A stretch of 64,000 bases of DNA from Sulfuriferula nivalis (GCF_009937995.1 NZ_AP021881.1:1674001-1738000), one strand, 5' to 3'. Shown: positions 1-9,501, counted from the stretch's first letter. A program made the numbers and translations. The notes: generated from the letters alone by a model not told the origin.

Positions 1-10
1 GCGCTTAAGC

Positions 11-832
11 TTAAATCCCGCGCAATAACTCGTTGATACCCACTTTGCTACGCGTTTTTTCGTCTACTTTTTTCACGATTACTGCACAGTACAAGCTGTA
101 GCTGCCGTCTTTTGATGGCAAGTTACCACTGACCACAACTGAACCCGCTGGTACGCGACCATAAGTTACCTCACCTGTTTCACGGTCGTAGATTTTGGTG
201 CTTTGACCAATGTACACACCCATGGAGATAACGACGTTGTCTTCTACGATAACACCTTCAACCACTTCAGAACGTGCACCGATGAAGCAGTTGTCACCGA
301 TGATGGTAGGGTTGGCTTGCACTGGCTCCAATACACCACCGATACCTACGCCGCCTGACAGGTGTACGTTTTTACCGATTTGTGCGCATGAACCGACGGT
401 AGCCCAGGTATCAACCATGGTGCCTTCATCGACGTAAGCGCCGATGTTGATGTAGGAAGGCATCAATACGACATTTTTGCCGATGTATGAACCACGACGA
501 GCTGCTGCAGGTGGTACAACACGGAAACCGCCTTCACGGAAATCACGGCTGTTGTAATCCGCAAATTTGGATGGTACTTTGTCGAAGTAGTTGGTGAAAC
601 CGCCTTTGATGAAGAAGTTATCTTCCAGACGGAATGACAGCAACACGGCTTTTTTCAGCCATTGATGGGTAACCCATACACCGTTTTCTTTGCTGGCTAC
701 ACGTAAACGACCTTTATCTAGTTCTTCCAGCACGTGTGCAATTGCATCCTTTAGCTTAGGTTCAGCATTCTTGGGGTTGATGTCAGCACGGCGTTCAAAT
801 GCTTCTTCGATCAGTTGTTGAATATCAGACAT
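11..832 (-). CDS. dapD: 2,3,4,5-tetrahydropyridine-2,6-dicarboxylate N-succinyltransferase
   Basis: Cytosolic enzyme of the succinylase branch of lysine/meso-diaminopimelate synthesis; transfers succinyl from succinyl-CoA to tetrahydrodipicolinate. The 273-residue length is the usual family length. From about residue 100 the protein shows the isoleucine/valine/glycine-rich hexapeptide repeats of a left-handed beta-helix (for example [17 protein letters not shown] turns), typical of trimeric acyltransferases. The ATG at 832 is preceded by an AAGGAAA ribosome binding site. It lies 11 bases downstream of dapC, the next enzyme of the same pathway, so the two form one operon. Very secure assignment. 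Confidence 0.97.
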   Translation of the reverse strand: MSDIQQLIEEAFERRADINPKNAEPKLKDAIAHVLEELDKGRLRVASKENGVWVTHQWLKKAVLLSFRLEDNFFIKGGFTNYFDKVPSKFADYNSRDFREGGFRVVPPAAARRGSYIGKNVVLMPSYINIGAYVDEGTMVDTWATVGSCAQIGKNVHLSGGVGIGGVLEPVQANPTIIGDNCFIGARSEVVEGVIVEDNVVISMGVYIGQSTKIYDRETGEVTYGRVPAGSVVVSGNLPSKDGSYSLYCAVIVKKVDEKTRSKVGINELLRGI

Positions 833-843
833 TCTGTTTCCTT

Positions 844-2046
844 TTAATGAGTAAGTTGAAGAGTTAATTGTTGAATACGTTCAGCCGCTGCTACACATTC
901 AGCGAGCGGGGCGACTAATGCGATACGGATAAAGCCTTTGCCCGGGTTGCTGCCATCGGCATCGCGGGCAAGGAAGGAACCAGGTAAGACGGTGACGTGA
1001 TAATCTGAATAAAGCTGACGTGCAAATGCCTCATCATCGCCATTCGGCACGCGTACCCACAGGTAAAATGCGGCATCAGGCATTGCGGCTGGCATTACGC
1101 TATTGAGCACAGGCTGCACGGCGGCAAATTTTTCTGCATAGAGACGGCGATTTTCCACTACGTGTGCTTCATCATCCCAGGCGGCAACGCTGGCCAGCTG
1201 TATGCTGGGTGACATAGCGGAGCCGTGATAAGTGCGATAGAGCGTGAATTTGGCAATGATGCTGGCGTCACCTGCGACGAATCCCGAACGCATGCCCGGC
1301 ACATTGGAGCGTTTGGATAAGCTGGAAAATACGACCAGATTTTTATAATCTCCGCGTCCAAATTCTTGAGCAGCTTGTAATGCGCCCAGTGGTGGATGTG
1401 CTTCGTCAAAATAAATTTCGGAATAACATTCATCAGCTGCAATTACAAAGCCATAACGGTCAGACAGCGCAAATAGTGCGCGCCATTCGTCCAGACTCAT
1501 AACTTTACCTGTGGGGTTGCCAGGCGAGCATACATACACTAATTGCGTGCGTGTCAGTATGGTTTCCGGCACGCTGCCGAAGTCCATTTGATAGTTGTTT
1601 TCGGGCGTAGTCGGTAAGAAATAGGGCTGCGCGCCTGCTAATAAAGCTGCACCTTCGTAAATCTGATAAAACGGATTCGGTGAAATAACAACAGGCTCGG
1701 CAAAACATGGATCTATGATGGTTTGTGCAAAGGCAAAAAGCGCTTCACGACTGCCATTCACTGGCAATATTTGTGTGTCTACATTGGGTATTGGGATACC
1801 ATAGCGGCGCGCTATCCAATTCGCAATTGATTTGCGTAGAACGGGCAAACCTGCAGTAAGCGGGTAACTGGCCAGACCATCCAGGTTGTTGATCAGCGCG
1901 GTTTTGATGAACTCAGGAGTTGCATGTTTGGGTTCGCCTATGGACAGATTAATCGCGCTGTGTGCAGGTGAGGGAATTACTCCCGCAAACAATTCGCGCA
2001 ATTTTTGGAATGGATAAGGCTGTAAACTGCTGAGATACGGATTCAT
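844..2046 (-). CDS. dapC: Succinyldiaminopimelate transaminase
   Basis: PLP-dependent class I/II aminotransferase (400 residues) that converts N-succinyl-2-amino-6-ketopimelate to N-succinyl-L,L-diaminopimelate. The lysine motif [14 protein letters not shown] (Schiff-base Lys) and the upstream SPGNPTGK and AADECYSE segments are the fold-type I landmarks. An in-frame extension back to 2217 exists but overlaps the divergent transporter gene by over 100 bases and adds an unlikely hydrophobic leader, so I chose the ATG at 2046 ([13 protein letters not shown]), which matches known DapC N-termini. Placement directly upstream of dapD supports DapC over other aminotransferases. Confidence 0.93.
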   Translation of the reverse strand: MNPYLSSLQPYPFQKLRELFAGVIPSPAHSAINLSIGEPKHATPEFIKTALINNLDGLASYPLTAGLPVLRKSIANWIARRYGIPIPNVDTQILPVNGSREALFAFAQTIIDPCFAEPVVISPNPFYQIYEGAALLAGAQPYFLPTTPENNYQMDFGSVPETILTRTQLVYVCSPGNPTGKVMSLDEWRALFALSDRYGFVIAADECYSEIYFDEAHPPLGALQAAQEFGRGDYKNLVVFSSLSKRSNVPGMRSGFVAGDASIIAKFTLYRTYHGSAMSPSIQLASVAAWDDEAHVVENRRLYAEKFAAVQPVLNSVMPAAMPDAAFYLWVRVPNGDDEAFARQLYSDYHVTVLPGSFLARDADGSNPGKGFIRIALVAPLAECVAAAERIQQLTLQLTH

Positions 2047-2080
2047 CGCACGAAACGCAACTGGAAAAACCAACATTATA

Positions 2081-2971
2081 ATGCACACCGCCCACAAAAA
2101 CGCAGCACTACCCATAATTGCCTTATTAATTAGCGCGAGTTTATGGGGTTCAATTTGGTATCCGTATCGCTGGCTGAGTGAGATGGGGGTGTCGTCGTTG
2201 ATGGCCAGCTTCATCACCTACGGCATGGCGTTGACTATAGGCTTGCCATTTTATTTCAAACACTTGCGTACCGTTGTTAATGCCAAATGGTTATGGCTGG
2301 CTATCGTCATCTGCTCAGGCTGGACGAACACGGCTTATGTGTATGCAGTCATCAATGGTGAAGTCATGCGCGTAACATTGTTGTTTTACCTGGCTCCACT
2401 ATGGACAATTATTTTTTCAAGACTCATTCTGGGTGAAAAATTACAACGTATCGGCTATGTTGTTGTGGGTTTTTCATTCATGGGTGTATTATTGATGATG
2501 TGGCAGGCAGATGGGCGTCTGCCGCTGCCGGCTAATCTGGCAGAATGGATGGGGTTGTCTGCCGGAATAAGTTTCGCGTTAACGAATGTCACGGTAAAAA
2601 AATCCAGTGCCATCAGCATACAAGCCAAATCCATCGGTATCTGGATAGGCGGGGTAATCGTAGCGCTGCCTTTGATTCTGCTACAGGGTCATGCTTTTAG
2701 CGCGTGGGATCAATACACATCATCGGTATGGCTGTTACTGTTTATTATTGGACTCGCTATGATAGGGATCACGTTATGCATACAATATGGGCTGATGCAT
2801 GTTGCTGCAAATCGGGCTATCGTAATTTTATTATTCGAGCTCGTTGTCTCGGCTACAACGGTGTACTGGTTTACCAGTGAGTCTCTCAATGCCCGTGAAT
2901 GGGTAGGTGCTGCCATGATAATGATAGCCAGCCTATTTTCAGGTCAATTAGAACAGAAAGAATCTTTATGA
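2081..2971 (+). CDS. EamA/DMT-family membrane transporter
   Basis: A 296-residue integral membrane protein with about ten hydrophobic segments arranged as two repeated five-helix halves, the layout of the drug/metabolite transporter (EamA) superfamily. The N-terminal segment (IIALLISASLWGSIWYPYR) and the LGEKLQRIGYVVVG stretch are typical EamA landmarks. Substrate cannot be deduced; relatives export amino acids or metabolites. It is divergent from dapC (34 bases between starts) and overlaps the next gene by ATGA, so it is translated together with the VOC protein. Confidence 0.85.
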   Translation: MHTAHKNAALPIIALLISASLWGSIWYPYRWLSEMGVSSLMASFITYGMALTIGLPFYFKHLRTVVNAKWLWLAIVICSGWTNTAYVYAVINGEVMRVTLLFYLAPLWTIIFSRLILGEKLQRIGYVVVGFSFMGVLLMMWQADGRLPLPANLAEWMGLSAGISFALTNVTVKKSSAISIQAKSIGIWIGGVIVALPLILLQGHAFSAWDQYTSSVWLLLFIIGLAMIGITLCIQYGLMHVAANRAIVILLFELVVSATTVYWFTSESLNAREWVGAAMIMIASLFSGQLEQKESL

Positions 2972-3336
2972 GTTTAGTGCAGGCATTGCGTCATGTGTCT
3001 CTGATAGTTGCTGACTTACCCCGTGCACGTGGGTTTTACGAAGGCATATTGGATCTGATACCTAATCCCAGCCGTCCAGAAATGAGCTTTACAGGCGTTT
3101 GGTATGACATTGGTGACACACAAATCCACTTGATGTGCTTACCTAACCCAGAGCAGGGTTTAACACGGCCAGCGCATGGCGGGCGTGACAGACATGCCGC
3201 TTTTACTGTAACTGATGTGGCATTGTTGGCAAGCCGTTTGGATGCAGCAGGTATCCACTACACTATGAGTCAATCGGGGCGAGCAGCGCTTTTTTGCCGT
3301 GATCCTGATGATAATGCGTTGGAATTTGTGGCTTAG
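2968..3336 (+). CDS. VOC-family (glyoxalase/bleomycin resistance-like) protein
   Basis: A 122-residue single VOC module. The N-terminal ALRHVSLIVADLPRARGFY strand-helix and the C-terminal FCRDPDDNALEFVA carry the usual metal-ligand positions (His near residue 8, Glu near the end) of glyoxalase/dioxygenase-type domains. The start at 2968 was chosen because it overlaps the transporter stop as ATGA and gives the canonical N-terminus; the longer reading frame from 2899 is the shadow of the transporter. Substrate unknown. Probably cotranscribed with the flanking transporter and methyltransferase. Confidence 0.8.
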   Translation: MSLVQALRHVSLIVADLPRARGFYEGILDLIPNPSRPEMSFTGVWYDIGDTQIHLMCLPNPEQGLTRPAHGGRDRHAAFTVTDVALLASRLDAAGIHYTMSQSGRAALFCRDPDDNALEFVA

Positions 3337-3342
3337 GCGGAT

Positions 3343-3942
3343 ATGCATAATACAATTTTTCCTGCTACTGCCATGCCAGATGCCGACTGGTGGCATGCCT
3401 TATGGCCTAATCCTGATGCGGTAATCCATGATATTGGTATAACGCATGAGATGTCAGTTCTCGATTTGGCGTGTGGTGATGGTTACTTTACTGCCGCGAT
3501 AGCACGTCACATTCAACCTGCACACGTTATTGGATATGATTTGGATGCAACTATGCTCGCTTTGGCTCGAGTTCATTGTGCAGAATTAGTTAATTGTGAC
3601 TGGATATTGGGTGATGCGATGGCATTAAGTCAATTGATTCCACATAAAATGGACTATGTGTTGATGGCCAATACCTTTCATGGCGTGCCCGATCAAATTG
3701 GACTATGCCAACAGATTGCACAGGTGCTATCTCCTGCAGGTCAATTTGCCATTATCAACTGGCACGATATGCCACGTGAGCAAACACCAGTCTTAGGGCA
3801 ACCACGAGGCCCCAAAACGGAATTACGCATGTCCGTAACCCAAACTTCTGCAGTTTTACTATCGGCAGGCTATAAGTTGGATAGGCTGGTTGAGCTGCCA
3901 CCCTATCATTATGCAGCTATTTTTACAGCTAATACGCTCTAG
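3343..3942 (+). CDS. Class I SAM-dependent methyltransferase
   Basis: A 199-residue protein with the SAM-binding motif I VLDLACGDGYF near residue 41, an acidic motif II (GYDLDATML) and a MANTFHGV post-motif, i.e. a Rossmann methyltransferase of the UbiE/Methyltransf_25 type. Only 6 bases separate it from the VOC gene, so it is the third gene of a small operon. The substrate is not evident. It ends convergently 41 bases from the stop of the NTF2-like gene. Confidence 0.8.
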   Translation: MHNTIFPATAMPDADWWHALWPNPDAVIHDIGITHEMSVLDLACGDGYFTAAIARHIQPAHVIGYDLDATMLALARVHCAELVNCDWILGDAMALSQLIPHKMDYVLMANTFHGVPDQIGLCQQIAQVLSPAGQFAIINWHDMPREQTPVLGQPRGPKTELRMSVTQTSAVLLSAGYKLDRLVELPPYHYAAIFTANTL

Positions 3943-3982
3943 GTTTTGTCCCGATAATCTCAAGTTTATGCGTTGGGGCTTT

Positions 3983-4402
3983 TTAATGGCCTATTATTTT
4001 TCGCATGAAACCAAACAGCAACCCTATACCTGGTAGCTGCTCATATAGCTCATGTGCAGCATCCCAGCAATCACGATGGTAAGTCACTTTGCCTGCATCA
4101 TTAAAATGCAGCAGGGTTAATCCATGTATGGATTTCAGGGGTTTGCCTGGGGTTTTGAGTCGGAAGTTAAAATTCCATGTCAGGCTTACGCCATTGTCGC
4201 TGATATAGCGCTCCAAAATCTGGAAACTGGGCTCATCAACTTGTTGATACATTTTCCTGAATATGCCCTGTATGTCGCTGAGTTGATTAACTTCGTTAAA
4301 TGGGTCACGAAAATAGGCATCATCTGCATAATAATTGCCCATGTCTTCAACATCAACCAATGTCAGATTTTCATAATAATGTATGAGTGCATCTAAGTTC
4401 AT
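3983..4402 (-). CDS. NTF2-like / SnoaL-like domain protein
   Basis: A 139-residue single-domain protein. The pattern MNLDALIHYYENLTLVDVEDM, then YFRDPFNEVNQL, then a run of beta strands ending in HRDCWDAAHELYEQLPGIG fits the cone-shaped NTF2/SnoaL fold, commonly annotated nuclear transport factor 2 family. It is the last gene of the CarH-linked lipid operon and overlaps the SDR gene by 4 bases. Homologous operons in other proteobacteria often carry this small protein beside the SDR (family knowledge, not checked here). Its role is unknown; it may bind a hydrophobic product. Confidence 0.75.
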   Translation of the reverse strand: MNLDALIHYYENLTLVDVEDMGNYYADDAYFRDPFNEVNQLSDIQGIFRKMYQQVDEPSFQILERYISDNGVSLTWNFNFRLKTPGKPLKSIHGLTLLHFNDAGKVTYHRDCWDAAHELYEQLPGIGLLFGFMRKIIGH

Positions 4403-5145
4403 AATCCTGTTCCTTTATGGATAAGCCAAAAATAGACGCGGTAGGGCAGGTATCGTAGCAGTTTCATGATGCGGGTAAATTTTTTAGGGAAATGAATCTC
4501 AAAATCCCCGTGTTCCATTCCTGTGATAATTGCGGAGGCAGCTGCATCAGCAGTGATCAGGGCAGGCATGGCAAATGCATTTTTATCGGTGAGCGGTGTT
4601 TTTACAAAGCCTGGGTTAATCAGGTAAACGCTATAACCTTTAGGTACTAAATCCAGATACAGGGTTTCTGTAAAGTTAATCAACGCAGCTTTGGTCGCAC
4701 CATAGATAAGCCCTGTGGGTAAACCACGATACCCTGCAACACTAGCTACGACTGCAATACCACCACCGATTTTGAGTATGGGTAACGCAGTCGCAACTGT
4801 ATTTACTGTGCCAGTGAAATTGGTATTAATAAGCGCTGTGGCCGCAGCCATATCAATACTATCGGCGTGCATGGGCGTGTGATTGCCTGCATTGGCAATG
4901 ATGAGGTCAAGCTGACCGTATATTCGGCGTATCTCTGCTGCAGCATGATTTAAGCTGTCCACGTTGGTTGTGTCGCAGGCAATGACATACGCATGTGGCA
5001 TAGTATCGAGGTGGCGAGAACTGACAATCACACGCGCCCCCAAGCTTATAAACTGCTGTGCTAATGCAGCCCCTATACCTGAGGATGCACCAGTAATCCA
5101 CACTACCTTATCATCCCAATTACGAATTTTAGCGTTTAAGCTCAT
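4399..5145 (-). CDS. Short-chain dehydrogenase/reductase
   Basis: A 248-residue classical SDR. The cofactor motif TGASSGIG (residues about 19-26), the NAG motif (IIANAGNH), the catalytic Ser and YGATK (Y-x3-K) are all present, so it should be an active NAD(P)-dependent oxidoreductase. A C-terminal basic/hydrophobic tail (KLLRYLPYRVYFWLIHKG) suggests membrane association, which fits a lipid substrate. It overlaps both neighbours by 4 bases in the CarH-linked operon. Confidence 0.85.
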   Translation of the reverse strand: MSLNAKIRNWDDKVVWITGASSGIGAALAQQFISLGARVIVSSRHLDTMPHAYVIACDTTNVDSLNHAAAEIRRIYGQLDLIIANAGNHTPMHADSIDMAAATALINTNFTGTVNTVATALPILKIGGGIAVVASVAGYRGLPTGLIYGATKAALINFTETLYLDLVPKGYSVYLINPGFVKTPLTDKNAFAMPALITADAAASAIITGMEHGDFEIHFPKKFTRIMKLLRYLPYRVYFWLIHKGTGL

Positions 5146-5678
5146 GCGCTACGCTTTTTAAAATAAAGGGTGATATCGCCTAAGTGAAAACCAAATTTGC
5201 TCATTTTAGAGCGATTCATGAGCGAGCTTTCGTCGATTTGATACATCCAGTCGTCGATATTTACATTATAAACTTTGCCATCAACGGGCAATTGCAATAC
5301 ATAACGCCATTGCAAGGCATTACCGTAAGCAGTGCCTTGTGCTGCATCGACTACATCTGCAGCCGTACCTTGGTAATGATGAGCGTCAAATTTAGTAATG
5401 GTCCAGATGCGCTGGCTGGTGGTATTGTCAGACCAGGTAAAATGCTCATCTAATGTGCCGATGTTATTATCCCAATGTGCGTTGATAACAACATGAAAGC
5501 GCTTGACGACTTTGCCGGATCTGTCCTGAAACATGCCATACCCATCTATCGTGCCCATAAAGTACTGACTAACGTCTAATACGGGCTTTTCATCCTGATA
5601 GCTTTGTATAGGTGCGCTGGAACAACTTGATAACAACATAGCCAAACTCCCTGTTAACCATAGTTTTAGCGTATTCAT
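5142..5678 (-). CDS. DUF3833 family lipoprotein
   Basis: A 178-residue protein with a lipoprotein signal peptide: a hydrophobic stretch followed by lipobox LSSC, Cys19 being the predicted lipidated residue. The remainder (FMGTIDGYGMFQDRSGKVVKRF, then WTITKFDAHHYQGTAADV, then YVLQLPVDGKVYNVNIDDWM) matches the DUF3833 pattern, a beta-rich, probably lipocalin-like fold. Function unknown; the gene regularly travels with Cfa, SDR and DUF1365 genes. Its start lies directly after the cfa stop and its end overlaps the SDR gene. Confidence 0.8.
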   Translation of the reverse strand: MNTLKLWLTGSLAMLLSSCSSAPIQSYQDEKPVLDVSQYFMGTIDGYGMFQDRSGKVVKRFHVVINAHWDNNIGTLDEHFTWSDNTTSQRIWTITKFDAHHYQGTAADVVDAAQGTAYGNALQWRYVLQLPVDGKVYNVNIDDWMYQIDESSLMNRSKMSKFGFHLGDITLYFKKRSA

Positions 5679-6902
5679 TTATTGATCCGCGTGGATGAGT
5701 TTAATTTGATAAACATTGGTCGAGCCTGCGGTGAATCCAGCTTCGCAATAGGCCAGATAAAAATCCCATAGTCGATAAAAACGCTGATCAAAACCGAGCT
5801 TCTGCGCTTGCTCCCAAGTCTGGTGGAATTGCACACGCCAGCGCTTAAGGGTTTCTGCATAGTCCTGCCCAAATGGATAGGCATCGATGACTTTTAATCC
5901 TGATTTCATCGCCAGTTTTTTGAATAAGCTGATGGATGGCAACATGCCGCCGGGAAACACATACTGCTGAATAAAATCAGTGCTACGACGATAACTGCTA
6001 AACAGCGCGTCATCTATCGTAATGGTTTGTATTACCGCGCTGCCATCAGGGCGCAACAAGCGCTTAACCGTTTTGAAGTAACTAGTCCAATAGCGCTCGC
6101 CAACGGCTTCAAACATTTCTATGGAAACAATATGATCATATTGGCCTTGTATATCACGATAGTCGGTAAGGCTTAAATTCGGCCGCACCGTTTCGTGATA
6201 ATGAGCAGTGCGATTTAGAGCAAAGCCTAATTGACTGGGCGACAGCGTCACGCCGTGAACGACACAGTTGTTGTTTGCAGCCATTTCAGCAAATCCACCC
6301 CAACCACAACCGATTTCCAATATCGATTGGCTCGCCTTGCATTCGAGTTGATCAAATATGCGTTGATATTTCGCCTGTTGGGCATCAATCAAGCTACGTT
6401 GTGAGTCATTCTCAAACAATGCAGCAGAATAGGTCATGCTTGGATCTAGCCATAATTGATAGAAATCGTTACCTAAATCATAGTGAGCAAGTATGTTTTT
6501 ACGGCTGCCGGACTTGGTATTAGTGCGCAATTTATGTTTGATTTGGTAAGCCAGCAGGCTTAACAGGCTACCGCGCATGACTTTGGCCAGACTGTCGCGA
6601 TTATGAATGGCGATAGCTATCAGTGCAGGAATATCATGGCTAAACCAACGACCAGCAATATAGGTTTCACCTAGGCCAATATCACTACTGGCCAGAATTT
6701 CATTGCATACATCCCAGTCATAGATATGTAAATTGGCATGTAATGAATGATGTGGGTCACCAAAACTCATATGCCAGCCTTCGGGTGCGTGCAAAGTCAA
6801 ATATCCTGTTTGTATCCCCGTTAATAATTTGACGAAGATACGTCCTGCACGTGGCAATTTATCAATTTTGGGTGGTATTAAACTTATACTGGGGCTGCTC
6901 AT
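5679..6902 (-). CDS. cfa: Cyclopropane-fatty-acyl-phospholipid synthase family methyltransferase
   Basis: A 407-residue SAM-dependent enzyme acting on unsaturated acyl chains of membrane phospholipids. It has an N-terminal lipid-binding region, the SAM motif ILEIGCGWGG (about residue 195), the EMFEAVGERYW segment and the C-terminal YCEAGF that carries the family cysteine. Length and motifs fit CFA synthases, but homologues embedded with DUF1365 and an FAD oxidase include enzymes that methylate rather than cyclopropanate acyl chains (the first step towards furan fatty acids in Rhodobacter is a known case), so the exact product is uncertain. It overlaps DUF1365 by 4 bases. Confidence 0.85.
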   Translation of the reverse strand: MSSPSISLIPPKIDKLPRAGRIFVKLLTGIQTGYLTLHAPEGWHMSFGDPHHSLHANLHIYDWDVCNEILASSDIGLGETYIAGRWFSHDIPALIAIAIHNRDSLAKVMRGSLLSLLAYQIKHKLRTNTKSGSRKNILAHYDLGNDFYQLWLDPSMTYSAALFENDSQRSLIDAQQAKYQRIFDQLECKASQSILEIGCGWGGFAEMAANNNCVVHGVTLSPSQLGFALNRTAHYHETVRPNLSLTDYRDIQGQYDHIVSIEMFEAVGERYWTSYFKTVKRLLRPDGSAVIQTITIDDALFSSYRRSTDFIQQYVFPGGMLPSISLFKKLAMKSGLKVIDAYPFGQDYAETLKRWRVQFHQTWEQAQKLGFDQRFYRLWDFYLAYCEAGFTAGSTNVYQIKLIHADQ

Positions 6903-7657
6903 CGACTTATTTCCTCATTCGGTGGTTGGGGCTTAGGGTGAAATTTCGCGCCTTTACGCCATAAATGCCAGGCCTGAAGATGAATACGGATGATGACTGC
7001 CAGCGTCATCCATGCCTGACTAAAAAACAATTTAATCAATCTGTTGGAGGTTAAATCGCACTTAACTCCTGAGAGAGTGGTGCTGAGCATTTTTTCCTCA
7101 TTGAGGTGATGATTGATTTGGAATACGCAGTTTTCATCCTTCCATCGAAATCTGAACTGGTATTCACCTGCCACTGCAAAAAATGGGGATACATGAAACT
7201 GCTTGTGGCATTGCAGCCACTCATGTTCAACGATGGGGCGTTGGTCGAGATGACTGAGTAGATAACTATGATGCTCGTTAAAGGTGTTATTTACTTCACA
7301 TAAAATGGCTCTCACATCACCATCCTGGTCATGACAAAACCAGAAGCTGACAGGATTAAAAACGTACCCGAGTATGCGAGGATAAGTGTGTAAAACAATG
7401 TCACCATTCGCCGTTGTGATGCCGTTATCAGCGAGTAACTGGCGTATCCAGATAGCTAAACTGCTGCCATCATGTTTACCGTGATCACGGTTATGGAAGC
7501 TGAACAGGTTCCACCTGTCTATCGATAACCAGCGATTGCTCAAATTGGCAATATCATCGATAGAAAACCGTAGAAAATAAGTAGGATAAGTAAATTGATG
7601 CGCTACCGGATAATGTCGGTAGTGCATGATGTGCCCTATGACAACCTCGGGCTTCAT
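6899..7657 (-). CDS. DUF1365 family protein
   Basis: A 252-residue protein with the DUF1365 hallmarks: N-terminal GHIMHYRHYPVAHQFTYPTYF, the LGYVFNPVSFWFCHD segment, NNTFNEHHSY, and KQFHVSPFF. Biochemical function is not established for the family; it almost always sits between an FAD-dependent amine-oxidase-like gene and a CFA synthase, which implies a role in modification of phospholipid acyl chains. It overlaps both neighbours by 4 bases, so the three products are probably made in fixed ratio. Confidence 0.85.
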   Translation of the reverse strand: MKPEVVIGHIMHYRHYPVAHQFTYPTYFLRFSIDDIANLSNRWLSIDRWNLFSFHNRDHGKHDGSSLAIWIRQLLADNGITTANGDIVLHTYPRILGYVFNPVSFWFCHDQDGDVRAILCEVNNTFNEHHSYLLSHLDQRPIVEHEWLQCHKQFHVSPFFAVAGEYQFRFRWKDENCVFQINHHLNEEKMLSTTLSGVKCDLTSNRLIKLFFSQAWMTLAVIIRIHLQAWHLWRKGAKFHPKPQPPNEEISR

Positions 7658-8916
7658 GAACTAACTACCCATGGAATGCTTGCACCTAAACTTTGCGCAA
7701 CTGCCATGCCTGATTTCAGGCCGTCTTCATGAAAGCCAAACCCTGTCCATGCGCCACAAAACCAAGTATGGTTCTTGCCTTGAATTTGAGATAGTTGAGT
7801 TTGTGCCGTAATGGCTGCCTGATCAAATACAGGGTGGGCATAATCAAAACTACGAATAATTTTATCAGCCGCAATTTCAACATCGGGATTGAGCGTCACC
7901 ATGACCGGTGTTTGAAAAGGCAGAGGCTGGAGCTGGTTAATCAGGTAAGTGACGCTGACTGGGGATTGTCCAGGTGCCGCATTTTTAGTGTGAAAATTCC
8001 ACGCTGACCACATAGATCTTGCAGGCAAAATGCTGCTGTCGGTATGCAGTATGGCTTTATTTGGCTGATATTTGATGGCACTTAGTATGCGTGATTCATC
8101 TGCGCTGAAATCACTGAGCATGGCCAGACTCTGATCACTGTGTGTCGCTAATACAACTTCATCAAAATCTCGTGTTCCAGCGCTGCTGGTGACTTGCACA
8201 CCAGTAGCAGTGCGAGTGATGCTGCTGACCGCTTGTGATAAACAAATACGCGGAAGACAATCGGCTATGCGTTGCACATAGTTGCGTGATCCACCATTGA
8301 TAGTTAACCATTGAGGTCGATTAGTGATTTGCAGTAAACCATGCTGATCAAAGAAATGAATAAAAGAACGAGCAGGAAAGTCCAGCATTTGTTGAGTAGG
8401 GCATGACCATATCGCTGCTGCCATGGGCAGCAAATACCAATCCCTGAACGCCGTGCTGTAGTTGTTGTGAACTAGAAACTCTTCTAACGTATTCTGGTTA
8501 AGCTTGTCTTCTAGCAAGCGCCGTGCTTCACGGTTAAAGCGTAATATATCTTTGATCATTAACCAGAAACGGGGACGCACTAAATTTCGTTTATCAGCAA
8601 ACAAAGTTGCGATAGATGTACCTGCCCAAGCCAGTTCATCATCAGCAATTTGCACGCTAAATGACATATCACTGGCTGTGAGTGGTATTTCCAGCATGGC
8701 AAACAAATTCAACAAATTCGGATAGGTGCGGTCATTACAAACCAGAAAACCGGTGTCAACGGCTGCGGTTTTTCCTTCCAGTGTCACTTCCACGCTGTGA
8801 CTATGCCCACCCAATCGGTCATCAGCTTCATACAGGGTGACGTGATGGTGTTTGGCAAGCAGCCAGGCTGCCGACAAACCCGCAATGCCCGAGCCTATAA
8901 CGGCGATAGATTTCAT
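7654..8916 (-). CDS. FAD-dependent oxidoreductase (amine oxidase-like)
   Basis: A 420-residue flavoprotein. The dinucleotide motif AVIGSGIAGLSAAWLLAKHH at residues 4-23, followed by LYEADDRLGGHS, is the FAD-binding signature of the amine-oxidase/phytoene-desaturase superfamily; the C-terminal WTGFGFHEDGLKSGMAVA is the second FAD contact. In operons with DUF1365 and Cfa this type of protein is thought to desaturate or oxidise a modified acyl chain (inference from family context). ATGA overlaps with both neighbours. Confidence 0.85.
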   Translation of the reverse strand: MKSIAVIGSGIAGLSAAWLLAKHHHVTLYEADDRLGGHSHSVEVTLEGKTAAVDTGFLVCNDRTYPNLLNLFAMLEIPLTASDMSFSVQIADDELAWAGTSIATLFADKRNLVRPRFWLMIKDILRFNREARRLLEDKLNQNTLEEFLVHNNYSTAFRDWYLLPMAAAIWSCPTQQMLDFPARSFIHFFDQHGLLQITNRPQWLTINGGSRNYVQRIADCLPRICLSQAVSSITRTATGVQVTSSAGTRDFDEVVLATHSDQSLAMLSDFSADESRILSAIKYQPNKAILHTDSSILPARSMWSAWNFHTKNAAPGQSPVSVTYLINQLQPLPFQTPVMVTLNPDVEIAADKIIRSFDYAHPVFDQAAITAQTQLSQIQGKNHTWFCGAWTGFGFHEDGLKSGMAVAQSLGASIPWVVSS

Positions 8917-9467
8917 GGCTTTTGTGCGAGCATTTGTTGTATCTGTTTAACTAACACCGGATCGGCTGGATCTACCGTGTTTTCAAACGATAAAATTGTT
9001 TTGCCATCGCGGCTGATTAAGTATTTATGAAAATTCCATTGTGGCGCATGACCTGTAGCAGCAATGAGCTGTTTAAAGAGTGGATTAGCACTGCTTGCAG
9101 TCACCTCGGTTTTTTCAAACATAGGAAATTCCACACCGTATGTCAGCCGACAAAACTTTGCTATTTCTTTATTACTTCCAGGCTCCTGAGATCCAAAATC
9201 ATTTGAAGGAAAACCTAGTATGACTAATCCATTAGCTTTTTCTTTGTGGTATAAGGCTTCCAGTCCTGCATACTGGTGTGTATTACCACAATAACTTGCA
9301 GTATTAACTACCATCACGACTTTCCCTGCATAGCTACATAAATCGGCAGGTTGTTCCAGTAATGTATTCACCCGATGATCCAGTATTGCTGGACAAGTTG
9401 GTGCTGCTGCACTTGGTAAGCTATAGATTATTGACATTATAGCCATAGCAATTAATATATTATTCAT
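8913..9467 (-). CDS. Exported glutathione peroxidase family protein
   Basis: A 184-residue thiol peroxidase with an N-terminal signal peptide (hydrophobic residues 4-20, cleavage likely after AAA), so it acts in the periplasm. The peroxidatic cysteine is Cys60 in NTASYCG; the conserved Gln (FPSNDFGSQEPG) and Trp (WNFHKYL) of the GPx triad are present. It should detoxify lipid or organic hydroperoxides, which fits leading an operon of membrane-lipid modification genes. It is the first gene, with a good promoter at 9502-9530 and a palindrome 4 bases before the start codon. Confidence 0.88.
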   Translation of the reverse strand: MNNILIAMAIMSIIYSLPSAAAPTCPAILDHRVNTLLEQPADLCSYAGKVVMVVNTASYCGNTHQYAGLEALYHKEKANGLVILGFPSNDFGSQEPGSNKEIAKFCRLTYGVEFPMFEKTEVTASSANPLFKQLIAATGHAPQWNFHKYLISRDGKTILSFENTVDPADPVLVKQIQQMLAQKP

Positions 9468-9470
9468 AAT

Positions 9471-9483
9471 TTGTCTTGGTCAA
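9471..9483. promoter_or_regulatory. Candidate CarH/LitR operator, proximal box
   Basis: Near-palindrome TTGTCTTGGTCAA between the gpx -10 element and the gpx start codon. It differs at two positions from the second box at 9534-9546. Binding here would block elongation or open-complex formation at the gpx promoter. Assignment to the adjacent MerR-type regulator is inference from position and symmetry. Confidence 0.45.
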
Positions 9484-9501
9484 GTTGTTAAATATGTGTT
9501 A

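Noticed and set aside
2047..2217. N-terminal extension of DapC with a hydrophobic segment
   Set aside because: It is the antisense of the divergent transporter gene; the ATG at 2046 gives the normal DapC N-terminus.
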